Origin: Leucothrix mucor
GTDB lineage: Bacteria; Pseudomonadota; Gammaproteobacteria; Thiotrichales; Thiotrichaceae
DNA: 8,287 bases
NCBI GenBank assembly: GCA_011322515.1
Contig: DRMS01000009.1
Location: forward strand, 1-8,287
Reading direction: 5' to 3'
Below the pieces are notes generated by a model. That model saw only the letters and a program-made list of their open reading frames with translations. It made no database searches and was not told the DNA's origin. Position numbers and translations under genes: made by a program. Below are positions 1 through 6,792 of the stretch, piece by piece (position 1 is the first letter of the stretch; each line of letters opens with the position of its first letter).

Positions 1-217
1 GAAATTATGATTCATTTTTGATAATAAGTTAATGAAGAGGGAACAACATTAAAGACTTTTAGGAACGAGCACGGAATAACTTCCCGAAGTTCTAACGCAG
101 AATTTTTATTTCAGATTGGATGAACTCATAAGGAGCATAGTCACTCTACGCAACGAATGAGATCATCCAAGCTGGGATAAAAAAGCAAGTTAGAGATTGG
201 GAAGTTGTTTCGTGTTC

Positions 218-387
218 GGGCTACCAATTTAAGGCGGGACAGTTAATGTTTCTGCTATTCGCCCGCACCCTTCGACAAGCTCAGGAAGCGGTGTCCTGAG
301 TCTACCGAAGGGCTAGTTCCCTGAGCTTGTCGAAGGGTGCGGGTTGTTTGCTATGACTTTACTTGTCCCGCCTTAAGTTGGTAGCCC
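218..387 (+). mobile_element. MITE copy A, intact, with 6-bp target duplication
   Basis: This 170-bp non-coding element has 24-bp terminal inverted repeats at 218-241 and 364-387. They start GGGCTACC, end GGCGGGACA, and match at 23 of 24 positions. The flanks 212-217 and 388-393 are both GTGTTC, a 6-bp direct repeat as expected from transposition. Removing the element and one GTGTTC restores the 25-bp end of the older element around it, which independently supports real insertion. The centre is a REP-like palindrome (262-343). It encodes no transposase, so it would have to be moved in trans. An inverted copy lies at 6431-6600 and a truncated copy near 7782-7846. Confidence 0.85.
262..343. repeat. 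REP-like palindrome in the core of MITE copy A
   Basis: Positions 262-285 and 320-343 form a perfect 24-bp stem with the core CCCTTCGACAAGCTCAGG. The 34-nt loop holds a further degenerate half-repeat ending in CCGAAGGG (306-313). The same core motif appears as a free-standing hairpin at 4237-4287 with a different central segment. As RNA or single-stranded DNA this would be a very stable hairpin. Confidence 0.8.
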
Positions 388-489
388 GTGTTCGTTCCTT
401 ACCTACGAAAGTTAAAGTCAATGATGAAGTTGCCACATTCCACAAATATCCTATTTGATCAATTTATTCAATAACTTCCTTACAGGCCT

Positions 490-1125
490 TTAAACCTCTG
501 AAATTAACCCTTGCTGAAAAGCCGCTTTTACCGCAGCGGTACGGTTATTCACTTTTAAAGCGCGGAACACTTCATAGAGATGTGCTTTTACGGTATTCGC
601 TGATATCCCTAGTTCGTTGGCAATTTGCTTATTCAACAGACCTTGTGAAAGTAGATGTAATATTTCTTTTTGCCGTTTAGTAATATGGGCAGTTTCTATC
701 CCTCTAGCTTCCGAAGTGTCATTAGATGCAGCAGGAGATAGGGCTTTAGGAAGATAAGTATCCCCATTTAGCACCGTCTGAATAGCGGAGATCAAGGTAG
801 TGCCACTACTCGATTTTGAGATAAAACCCAATGCACCGCTTTCTATTGCCAACTGCGCAGTTGCAGGTGACTCCATTGCGGAAATAATCAAGACAGGCGA
901 CCAAATATTAATAACCTGAAATTTTTTCATTAAAGAAAAACCATTGATGCCTGGAAGATTAATATCCAAAAGTATCAAGTCAGGGCTAGCATTATTTTGT
1001 AAATAATCTAATGCCTCGGTAGCATCTTTTACGTGAGTAGTGTGTATAGAGGTATCAATACTTTCAAAAAGAAATTTCAAACCCTCAGCAAAAAGCTGAT
1101 GATCATCAATAATTAACAAATTCAT
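490..1125 (-). CDS. NarL/FixJ-type two-component response regulator
   Basis: This 211-residue cytoplasmic protein has the two-domain layout of NarL-family regulators. The N-terminal receiver domain spans residues 1 to about 120. Its acidic pair is D7-D8 in the motif LLIIDDH, the predicted phosphoacceptor is D54 in LILLDINLPG, the switch residue is S82, and the conserved lysine is K104 in GFISKSS. A linker follows, then a LuxR-type helix-turn-helix from about 147 to 205 with the typical sequence around NKQIANELGISANTVKAHL. All key receiver residues are present, so it should be phosphorylated by a partner kinase and bind DNA as a dimer. The start is supported by AGGA about 7 nt upstream of the ATG. 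No histidine kinase lies in the window, so the signal and targets are unknown. The MITE nest lies downstream, and I see no strong terminator. Confidence 0.93.
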   Translation of the reverse strand: MNLLIIDDHQLFAEGLKFLFESIDTSIHTTHVKDATEALDYLQNNASPDLILLDINLPGINGFSLMKKFQVINIWSPVLIISAMESPATAQLAIESGALGFISKSSSGTTLISAIQTVLNGDTYLPKALSPAASNDTSEARGIETAHITKRQKEILHLLSQGLLNKQIANELGISANTVKAHLYEVFRALKVNNRTAAVKAAFQQGLISEV

Positions 1126-1972
1126 TCCTATTTCCTGCCTTCAAAAAACCATAGCAAACGACATCCTCACTACGATAAGTGATAAATACGCTATACAAAT
1201 AATTTAAATCTAGGTTCAGGTGACTATGACTGAAAGAATATTGATGTCTTTATTGCATGTATTGGTGGACGCAATCAGAAGTGGTGTTCGCCTAGCATGA
1301 CTTTAAGTTTTACATATTTTTATAATAAAAAAAACACTCTTATTGACCAAGTGCTTATTTTTCTATCGAGGGTTTGTTATTCGTACTAAAAAATATAATC
1401 ATGTTGTCATTCATAAACTCTTGTATACTGCGCGCTCTTTAAGTCTAAGAGGTGTTAAATTTTAATACCTTTTGCCCGTTTTAATTAAGGATAAGCGCTA
1501 GGAGGCTGTCGGAGAGCTATCATGATTTATTGTTATATACTATATGCGGTGTGTCTGTAAAACAATACCCACGATATATAGAAAATATGTAAAATTTTTT
1601 AGTTCTCGAACAACACTGTCTACAGATAGTATTGTCTCAAGACCCTCTCCCATTATAATGCGAGAAGGATAAGCAATAGCATGTCTTCCAATGCATCAGG
1701 CACTACATACATAAAATGCGTTAAGTAGCCAAGTAAAATTAATTTAAAAAAATGTCATTTTCTGTTTTTGAACTTCGAGGCATTGCTGCGGGAATATAGT
1801 GGGCTATGTGACTCAAGCAATAATGAAGAAGATCAGAAAACAGGGGTGTTGTGTTAGATTAATTTTGCGCGGGTACTTACACTTAAGACTGAGGATTTAA
1901 TCTTCTTACTGTATTTTAATATCAAGTAAGGTGTTGTTTAACAAATTTTAGTAATAAATCGAGTATAGAATT
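1126..1972. other. 847-bp spacer between divergent regulator and typA genes
   Basis: I find no convincing gene here. What it holds: a 24-codon plus-strand frame at 1226-1300 (MTERILMSLLHV...) with AGG 5 nt before its ATG; an AT-flanked weak hairpin at about 1329-1370; a promoter-like TATACT at 1424-1429; an AT-rich 9-bp stem at 1450-1470 followed by TTTT; and a short minus-strand frame without a start near its beginning at 1742-1858. The spacer must contain the promoter of the response regulator (near 1130-1210, minus strand) and of typA, but neither is obvious. The length is large for such a gene-dense window, so an undetected small RNA or decayed element is possible. Confidence 0.5.
1404..1429 (+). 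promoter_or_regulatory. Possible sigma-70 promoter in the typA upstream region
   Basis: The hexamer TATACT at 1424-1429 is a good -10 match and is followed by a GC-rich GCGCGC stretch, common just after gammaproteobacterial -10 boxes. The best -35-like hexamer, TTGTCA at 1404-1409, is only 14 bp away, shorter than the usual 16-18, which weakens the call. If used for typA, the leader would be over 500 nt. It could instead drive a short transcript ending at the hairpin at 1450-1474. Confidence 0.35.
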
Positions 1973-3799
1973 GTGATAGAAAATTTAAGAAATGTTGCCA
2001 TTATCGCCCATGTTGATCACGGAAAAACCACGTTGGTCGATAAACTGTTAGAGCAGTCAGGCACATTAGGTGATCGTGCAGATATTACAGAAAGGATGAT
2101 GGATTCCAATGAATTGGAGCATGAACGTGGTATCACAATTCTGGCAAAAAACACCGCTGTAAAATGGAATGATTACCGTATTAATATCGTTGACACGCCA
2201 GGACATGCTGACTTTGGTGGAGAAGTAGAGCGTGTATTATCAATGGTTGACTCTGTATTGCTACTGGTTGATGCGGTTGATGGTCCTATGCCTCAAACTC
2301 GATTTGTGACTGCAAAAGCATTTGCTATGGGCTTTAGACCCATTGTTGTTATTAATAAAATTGACCGCGAAGGGGCTAACCCTGATCGTGCCTTAGATCA
2401 AACCTTTGAACTATTTGACAATCTTGGCGCTACCGATGAGCAGTTAGATTTCCCCGTCATTTACGCATCTGCCATTAATGGTTATGCAGGTCTGGAGTCA
2501 ACCGTTAGCGATGGCGATATGACCCCTTTATTCCAATCTATTGTTGATAATGTAGATCATCCTGATGTTGATCCTGATGCACCCTTCCAGTTACAAATCA
2601 GCTCGCTGGATTATAATTCCTACACAGGTTTGATTGGTATTGGTCGTATTAAGCAAGGTAAAGTCAAGAGAAATACTCAAGTTAAAGTCATTGATCGTGA
2701 AGGCAAAGTCCGTAATGGACGTGTGTTACAGCCAATGGGTTTTCATGGTCTAGAGCGGATAGAGGTAGAAGAAGCACAAGCGGGTGATATTATTGCCTTC
2801 ACAGGAATGGATGAGCTGTATATTTCAGATACCCTTTGCGACCCTGATCATATCGAAGCATTACCACCACTTAGCATTGATGAGCCAACGGTGACTATGA
2901 CATTTCAGGTAAACAACTCTCCATTCTGTGGTCAGGAAGGAAAATTTGTTACCTCACGTAATATTCAAGAGCGTTTGGACGAAGAGCTATTACACAATGT
3001 AGCATTACGTGTAGATGCAATGGATGACCCTGATAAATTCCGTGTTTCAGGTCGTGGTGAGTTACATTTAGGCATCTTAATCGAAAATATGCGCCGTGAA
3101 GGGTTTGAATTGGCGGTATCTCGACCTGAAGTTGTCGTTCGTGGAGAAGGCGACAATCGTGAAGAGCCTTATGAAACGGTGACTATTGATGTTGAAGAGC
3201 AACATCAGGGTAAAATCATGGAAGAAATGGGCGAGCGTCGTGGGCAATTAGAAAATATGTCGCCCGATGGTAAAGGACGTGTGCGCTTAGATTATATGAT
3301 TCCATCGCGTGGTTTAATTGGCTTCCATACGGATTTTATGACCATGACCTCAGGAACAGGTTTGCTCTATCACACATTTGATCATTACGGTCCTTATAAA
3401 AATGAAGAAATAGGACAACGTAATAATGGTGTATTAATTTCTAACGCGAATGGTAAAGCATTAGCCTATGCGCTATTCAACCTGCAAGAGCGTGGCAAAT
3501 TATTCTTAGGTCATGCCGAACCTGTTTATGAAGGAATGCTATTAGGTATCCATAGTCGTGATAATGATTTAGTGGTTAATCCAACGAAAGCAAAACAGCT
3601 TACCAATATTCGCGCCGCTGGAACGGATGAAAATCTAATTTTAACCAAGCCAATCAAAATGACGCTTGAGCAAGCATTAGAATTTATTGATGACGATGAA
3701 TTAGTAGAAGTAACACCAGAGAGTATTCGTTTACGTAAAAAACTATTGACTGAAAACGAAAGAAAAAGAGCATCACGTCAGCCTAAAACTGAAAGTTGA
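1973..3799 (+). CDS. typA: Ribosome-associated translational GTPase BipA/TypA
   Basis: This 608-residue protein is full length (the E. coli protein is about 607). TypA is a cytoplasmic elongation-factor-like GTPase that binds the 70S ribosome and aids 50S assembly and adaptation to cold or other stress. The GTP-binding motifs are all present: P-loop AHVDHGKT at 12-19, switch I ERGITI at 51-56, DTPGH at 74-78, NKID at 128-131, and the SA of G5 at about 166-167. EF-G-like domains II, III and V follow, then the BipA-specific C-terminal region with the hallmark TMTSGTGLLYHTFDHYGPYK. Translation starts at GTG, placed by homology to the family start (MIEN/KLRN.AIIAHVDHGKTT). The ribosome-binding site is weak. 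The stop overlaps the start of the next gene by 4 bp, indicating co-translation. Confidence 0.98.
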   Translation: MIENLRNVAIIAHVDHGKTTLVDKLLEQSGTLGDRADITERMMDSNELEHERGITILAKNTAVKWNDYRINIVDTPGHADFGGEVERVLSMVDSVLLLVDAVDGPMPQTRFVTAKAFAMGFRPIVVINKIDREGANPDRALDQTFELFDNLGATDEQLDFPVIYASAINGYAGLESTVSDGDMTPLFQSIVDNVDHPDVDPDAPFQLQISSLDYNSYTGLIGIGRIKQGKVKRNTQVKVIDREGKVRNGRVLQPMGFHGLERIEVEEAQAGDIIAFTGMDELYISDTLCDPDHIEALPPLSIDEPTVTMTFQVNNSPFCGQEGKFVTSRNIQERLDEELLHNVALRVDAMDDPDKFRVSGRGELHLGILIENMRREGFELAVSRPEVVVRGEGDNREEPYETVTIDVEEQHQGKIMEEMGERRGQLENMSPDGKGRVRLDYMIPSRGLIGFHTDFMTMTSGTGLLYHTFDHYGPYKNEEIGQRNNGVLISNANGKALAYALFNLQERGKLFLGHAEPVYEGMLLGIHSRDNDLVVNPTKAKQLTNIRAAGTDENLILTKPIKMTLEQALEFIDDDELVEVTPESIRLRKKLLTENERKRASRQPKTES

Positions 3800-4140
3800 T
3801 TATTAGCTTAGAGAAATCTCTACAAGCATGGCAAACGGATCAATTTAAACCGATTTTTTGTGATGAGGTTAGTGCGCTAGATGAGACCTCCCTTCCTTTA
3901 CAAGAAGGGCTTTCTCGCGCTAATTATGTTGATGCGAGTGATTTGTCAGTACTGGTTTTAAATATCTCTGAAACAGACACACGCATTCAAGTGAAAACGG
4001 GCATATTTTACCAAGGTATTATTGCAGGCTGTAACTGCTCAGATGATCCCTCACCGATGCCATCGCATACTGAATATTGTGAAGTACGTTTTGAGATAGA
4101 TAAGAAAACAGCGGAAACAGCGGTTTTCTTATTAGACTAG
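3796..4140 (+). CDS. Small conserved-looking protein of unknown function, coupled to typA
   Basis: I do not recognise an assigned function for this 114-residue protein. It starts with TTG inside the typA stop (TTGA overlap). An in-frame TGA lies two codons upstream and the next Met is residue 88, so TTG is the only reasonable start. No good ribosome-binding site is seen, so translational coupling to typA is likely. There is no signal peptide or membrane segment, so it should be cytoplasmic. The first 45 residues look helical. A probable beta-rich half carries the notable motif GIIAGCNCSDDPSP (74-87), then TEYCEVRFEID (92-102). C79, C81 and C95 could bind a metal or form a redox site, but this is inference. 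It ends with the acidic-hydrophobic tail VFLLD. It is followed by the REP-like hairpin at 4237-4287. Confidence 0.85.
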   Translation: MIISLEKSLQAWQTDQFKPIFCDEVSALDETSLPLQEGLSRANYVDASDLSVLVLNISETDTRIQVKTGIFYQGIIAGCNCSDDPSPMPSHTEYCEVRFEIDKKTAETAVFLLD

Positions 4141-4236
4141 TTAGGACGTTTCACACAATTAAATTGCCTATTTAAGAGGAAACATCCTTTAGTGTTACTC
4201 TCATCATCTTGCTATAGTTTTTCACATAAATAATTG

Positions 4237-4287
4237 CACCCTTCGACTCCCCTCAGGGTACAGCTCCCTGAGCGGAGTCGAAGGGTG
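4237..4287. terminator. REP-like hairpin, likely bidirectional terminator
   Basis: The arms 4237-4258 and 4266-4287 pair over 22 bp with one mismatch and a 7-nt loop. It lies 97 bp after the stop of the small gene downstream of typA and 54 bp after the stop of the convergent DUF255 gene, the expected position for a shared terminator. Neither side has a strong T tract, so it may act as a REP-type 3' stabiliser or transcription brake rather than a classical intrinsic terminator. The stem ends CACCCTTCGAC and CTCAGGG match the MITE core palindrome, but the central bases differ on both arms together. Confidence 0.65.
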
Positions 4288-4340
4288 TGGAAATTTAATA
4301 AATGAATGTCTATACAACTAAAAAACTAAAATTCTCACTC

Positions 4341-6140
4341 CTACCGATACCCAATAGAAAACCCAATAATGGACGCATAGGCGTAAGGGTCTGTCTCTAT
4401 AGAACGGGTGGAATTACCTAATACTGCACTAATATTTCGACGTAAATCAGCATCCTCGGATAACTGACTGGCACTTAATAGGAAAAACTCGGCAGAGGGT
4501 ATCGCACCATCTTGCAAGTGACTCAACTTAATTCCTTTCGGTAGCAGGCTATGCGTTGTTTCACTCCAGATGCCATGCTTATAAAACCGTTGCCATGCGA
4601 TTTTGGCAATAGCCAAGCCTGTTTGGGTCGCTTTTTTATTACCTGTTGCTTTCCCCCAAGACAATAAACCCCACGCAACGGCGGCATAATCATCCAATGT
4701 TCCAGAGGTTGCATCTGCGGCTGACTTGCGTAATTGTTTGCCATTCCAAAGGTTTTGTAAAAAAGCAGATAAGCGATCACCATGATTATACAATGATTGG
4801 TCATAGCTTACGCCTTTGGCAAAAGCACCTAATAACATGCCATTTTGTGATGCCAGCAGTTTAGTATCTCTAGGTAGACCACGATGTTTATTGCGGTAGG
4901 CTTTGAGTTTATTTCTGATTAGATTAATGTCTTTTTCAAAGATTTTAACGGGCTTCGACATTTTTTTAGCAAGTTCAGCCAGTGAATCATCACGGCGTGG
5001 CAAATTTCCTGCTGGCAGTTCATTTGTCTGATTGAGTCCCCAAATTTTATACGCCAGATCAAGCTCTTGTTTATTTAATATGTTAGCTAATTGCTGACGT
5101 GTCCATAGATAAAACCCACCTTCTTCATTTTTATTATCGACTGCCGAAAGGCTGGATATATAAGCATTCCCCTTACCGCTCATTGATTCAATCACAAAAT
5201 GCAATGTTTCAAGCGCAACTTGACGATATTCAGGATTATTATAATGCTCTGCCGCATCAAAATATAATAACGGCATTAAGGCATTGGTATATAACATTTT
5301 TTCAAAATGAGGAATATCCCATGCAGGATCAACCGTATAGCGATAAAAACCACCACCAATATCATCATGCAAACCTTTACGCGCCATTTGATTGAGCGTT
5401 AACTGTAAAAATTCATCAATATTTTTATTTTTTTTCTGCTTGCTGAGCGCGAGTAATGAAGCAAGCTGTGGTGTTGAAGGAAATTTGCGATTACCAAAGC
5501 CACCTTGCAGACTATCTGCATTTTTCATCATCACTTGTTGTAAATGATTAACAGCAGTTGCAATACTTTTATTAGAACTGGTTCGCTCCTGTGTTTCCAG
5601 CATATTAGTGAGCGTCTCATTTCTATTTTTTGCCATATCCCCCAATGCTTGAGCATCAGTTTTCCAGCGTTTTTGCAAGCGTGTTAGCACCGTGGCAAAA
5701 TTATCACGCGGCATATAAGTTGCACCCACTAGCGGGTAAGCATCAGGGGTGAGAAAGACATTAAGCGGCCAACCCGCAGAGCCTGTTGTGATCTGCACAA
5801 ACTCAATCAGACGTTTATCCAGCACAGGGTTTAACTCCCGATCAACTTTTACCGCGATATAGTCTTTATTTAATAATGCCGCAATGCTTTTGCTTTGATA
5901 ACTCTCACGTTGCATCACATGACACCAGTGGCAGGAAAAATAGCCAATTGAAACCAAAATAATTTTATTTTCTTTCTTTGCCTTTGCTAAAGTCGCTTTA
6001 TTCCACTGCATCCAGTTAACAGGGTCATTACCATGCATAGCCAGATAGGGTGAGGCATTGTTTTTTAGGTCATTAGCATAGGTATTACTACTGAAAAGCA
6101 ATATGACAAAGAGGAAAAAGTGACGTGCAAATTGTTTCAT
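4341..6140 (-). CDS. Secreted thioredoxin-fold DUF255 (SPATA20/YyaL-like) protein
   Basis: This protein is 599 residues from the chosen ATG; an in-frame ATG five codons upstream would give 604, and residue numbers here use the longer form. The start at 6140 is preferred because GAGA lies about 9 nt upstream and it opens directly with a signal peptide: KQFARH, a hydrophobic core FFLFVILLF, and a likely cut after SSNTYA (A27). The protein should thus be exported to the periplasm. The thioredoxin-like domain (about 29-165) has the redox motif CHWC at 75-78, VKVDRE at 103-108, GSAGWPLNVF with cis-Pro P130, and GATYMPRDNF at 144-153. The rest resembles the family's helical glycosidase-like barrel, with QGGFGNRKFPS near 217-227 and DDIGGGFYRYTVD followed by HFEKMLYTNA near 264-292. 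The family often runs to about 670-700 residues, so this is a shorter member. The biochemical role of the family is not settled; reductase or isomerase activity is inferred from CxxC. Confidence 0.9.
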   Translation of the reverse strand: MKQFARHFFLFVILLFSSNTYANDLKNNASPYLAMHGNDPVNWMQWNKATLAKAKKENKIILVSIGYFSCHWCHVMQRESYQSKSIAALLNKDYIAVKVDRELNPVLDKRLIEFVQITTGSAGWPLNVFLTPDAYPLVGATYMPRDNFATVLTRLQKRWKTDAQALGDMAKNRNETLTNMLETQERTSSNKSIATAVNHLQQVMMKNADSLQGGFGNRKFPSTPQLASLLALSKQKKNKNIDEFLQLTLNQMARKGLHDDIGGGFYRYTVDPAWDIPHFEKMLYTNALMPLLYFDAAEHYNNPEYRQVALETLHFVIESMSGKGNAYISSLSAVDNKNEEGGFYLWTRQQLANILNKQELDLAYKIWGLNQTNELPAGNLPRRDDSLAELAKKMSKPVKIFEKDINLIRNKLKAYRNKHRGLPRDTKLLASQNGMLLGAFAKGVSYDQSLYNHGDRLSAFLQNLWNGKQLRKSAADATSGTLDDYAAVAWGLLSWGKATGNKKATQTGLAIAKIAWQRFYKHGIWSETTHSLLPKGIKLSHLQDGAIPSAEFFLLSASQLSEDADLRRNISAVLGNSTRSIETDPYAYASIIGFSIGYR

Positions 6141-6187
6141 CAAAATAAATCTCATAATGAATGATAGATTTTTGTATGTTATCTTTA

Positions 6188-6193
6188 ATTATA
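6188..6193 (-). promoter_or_regulatory. Possible -10 box for the DUF255 gene
   Basis: On the minus strand this reads TATAAT, a perfect -10 consensus, in the context CGTTATAATTAAAG. It lies about 48 nt upstream of the preferred ATG at 6140, implying a leader of roughly 40 nt. No good -35 is found at 16-18 bp; the nearest candidate, TTGCAA (6215-6220), is 21 bp away. The rest of 6156-6430 shows only short AT-rich inverted repeats. Confidence 0.35.
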
Positions 6194-6430
6194 ACGCGGA
6201 GAACTATTTTCTAGTTGCAACAAATCATTACGATAAATTTATTTGAAAACTTTGGGCATCCGTCACCAAATGGAAAAGTAGTTTACACTTTTGTATAGAT
6301 ATTCAGGTATTAAATTTCCAAAAAACGTGACAAAACGTCTCCTATTAGATTAAAAATTAGTATCAAGCAATAACACTAATTAACCTAAAGAAGAACGCAC
6401 CAATGATACCGCTTACTTACTCAAAAGAAC

Positions 6431-6600
6431 GGCTACCAACTTAAGGCGGGACAAGTAAAGTCATAGCAAACAACCCGTGCTCTTCGACAAGCTCAGGGAA
6501 CTAGCCCTTCGGTAGACTCAGGACACCGCTTCCTGAACTTGTCGAAGGGTGCGGGTAAATAGGCAGAAACATTAACTGTCCCGCCTTAAACTAGTAGCCC
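6431..6600 (-). mobile_element. MITE copy B, inverted relative to copy A
   Basis: This is a full-length 170-bp copy, reverse complement of copy A, with about 95% identity by eye. Its terminal repeats are 6431-6453 (the first G of the consensus is C at 6430) and 6577-6600, more diverged from each other than in copy A. The central palindrome (6474-6497 with 6532-6555) carries several mismatches. No target duplication is found: the left flank ends AAAGAA and the right begins AAATGT. The right end abuts the remnant of an insertion sequence without a gap, suggesting deletion or recombination at this junction after insertion. Confidence 0.85.
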
Positions 6601-6601
6601 A

Positions 6602-6709
6602 AATGTACTTGAATGGATAGATAAGCAACTGGGAGAACTTCCTTTGTCTTGGAAAGGGAAAAAACGAAAATTTAATAAGCCTTTGAATTTATGGAGTGTC
6701 CCAACTTAA
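6602..6709 (+). pseudogene. Probable transposase C-terminal remnant
   Basis: An open frame of 35 codons starts directly after MITE copy B and ends at TAA 6707-6709. It reads NVLEWIDKQLGELPLSWKGK and continues KRKFNKPLNLWSVPT, a basic, Trp-containing tail typical of transposase C-termini. It has no start codon, and the rest of the gene is missing. The stop codon lies inside the terminal repeat of the same insertion sequence (6697-6720), a common arrangement in compact IS elements. I cannot assign the IS family from this fragment. I infer transposase from position and tail composition, not from a catalytic motif. Confidence 0.5.
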
Positions 6710-6720
6710 ATTGGTAGCCC
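6697..6720 (+). mobile_element. Right terminal inverted repeat of a decayed insertion sequence
   Basis: This 24-bp segment starts TGTCCCAACTTAA and ends TTGGTAGCCC. It matches the right terminal repeat of MITE copy A (364-387) at 21 of 24 positions, differing only at AA for GC (7-8) and A for G (14). It is not part of a MITE because the sequence inward is the transposase-like frame. It identifies the remnant as a relative, perhaps the parent, of the MITE family. The matching left end is not in the window as a separate copy. Confidence 0.7.
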
Positions 6721-6792
6721 AACGACCAGTAAAATGCGTATTTTATTTATCATAAATACTCTTTTTAATGATTTGAACCTTAACTCTATTTG

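Larger units (their letters stand above)
61..399. repeat. Old hairpin-type inverted-repeat element, interrupted by a MITE
   Basis: Without the inserted MITE and one copy of its target duplication, this is an element of about 163 bp with 25-bp terminal inverted repeats. The left end (61-85) begins AGGAACGA and ends AACTTCCC. The right end is split into 199-217 and 394-399. The two ends match at 22 of 25 positions. The interior is also roughly palindromic: 116-129 (TTGGATGAACTCAT) pairs with 157-170 with one mismatch, leaving a 27-nt apical loop at 130-156. The element can therefore fold into one long hairpin, as MITE-like elements do. No coding frame is visible inside, and I see no clear target duplication at its outer ends, which fits an old insertion. 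The family is not identified. Confidence 0.65.

Noticed and set aside
218..387. Possible CRISPR or tandem repeat array in the palindrome-rich stretch
   Set aside because: The repeats are inverted rather than direct, there are no regular spacers, and the terminal repeats with target duplication explain the structure as a MITE.
1149..1162. Segment CCATAGCAAACGAC resembling part of the MITE interior
   Set aside because: The match is only about 12 of 14 bases with no flanking MITE sequence or terminal repeat, so chance similarity is sufficient.
1521..1559. Twelve-codon frame (MIYCYILYAVCL) preceded by GGAGAG as a leader peptide
   Set aside because: There is no regulatory codon run and no terminator/antiterminator pair following it. 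A chance frame is more likely.
2965..3156. Minus-strand open frame inside typA
   Set aside because: It is antisense to a certain gene, has low-complexity Ser/Arg/Asn content and no ribosome-binding support; it is a shadow frame.
4523..5395. Several open frames inside the DUF255 gene, in both orientations
   Set aside because: All lie within the well-supported thioredoxin/DUF255 coding frame and show no family resemblance.
6403..6444. Short plus-strand frame starting ATGATACCG and running into MITE copy B as a truncated gene
   Set aside because: It has only about ten codons before the MITE, no clear ribosome-binding site, and does not continue in the transposase-like frame after the MITE.
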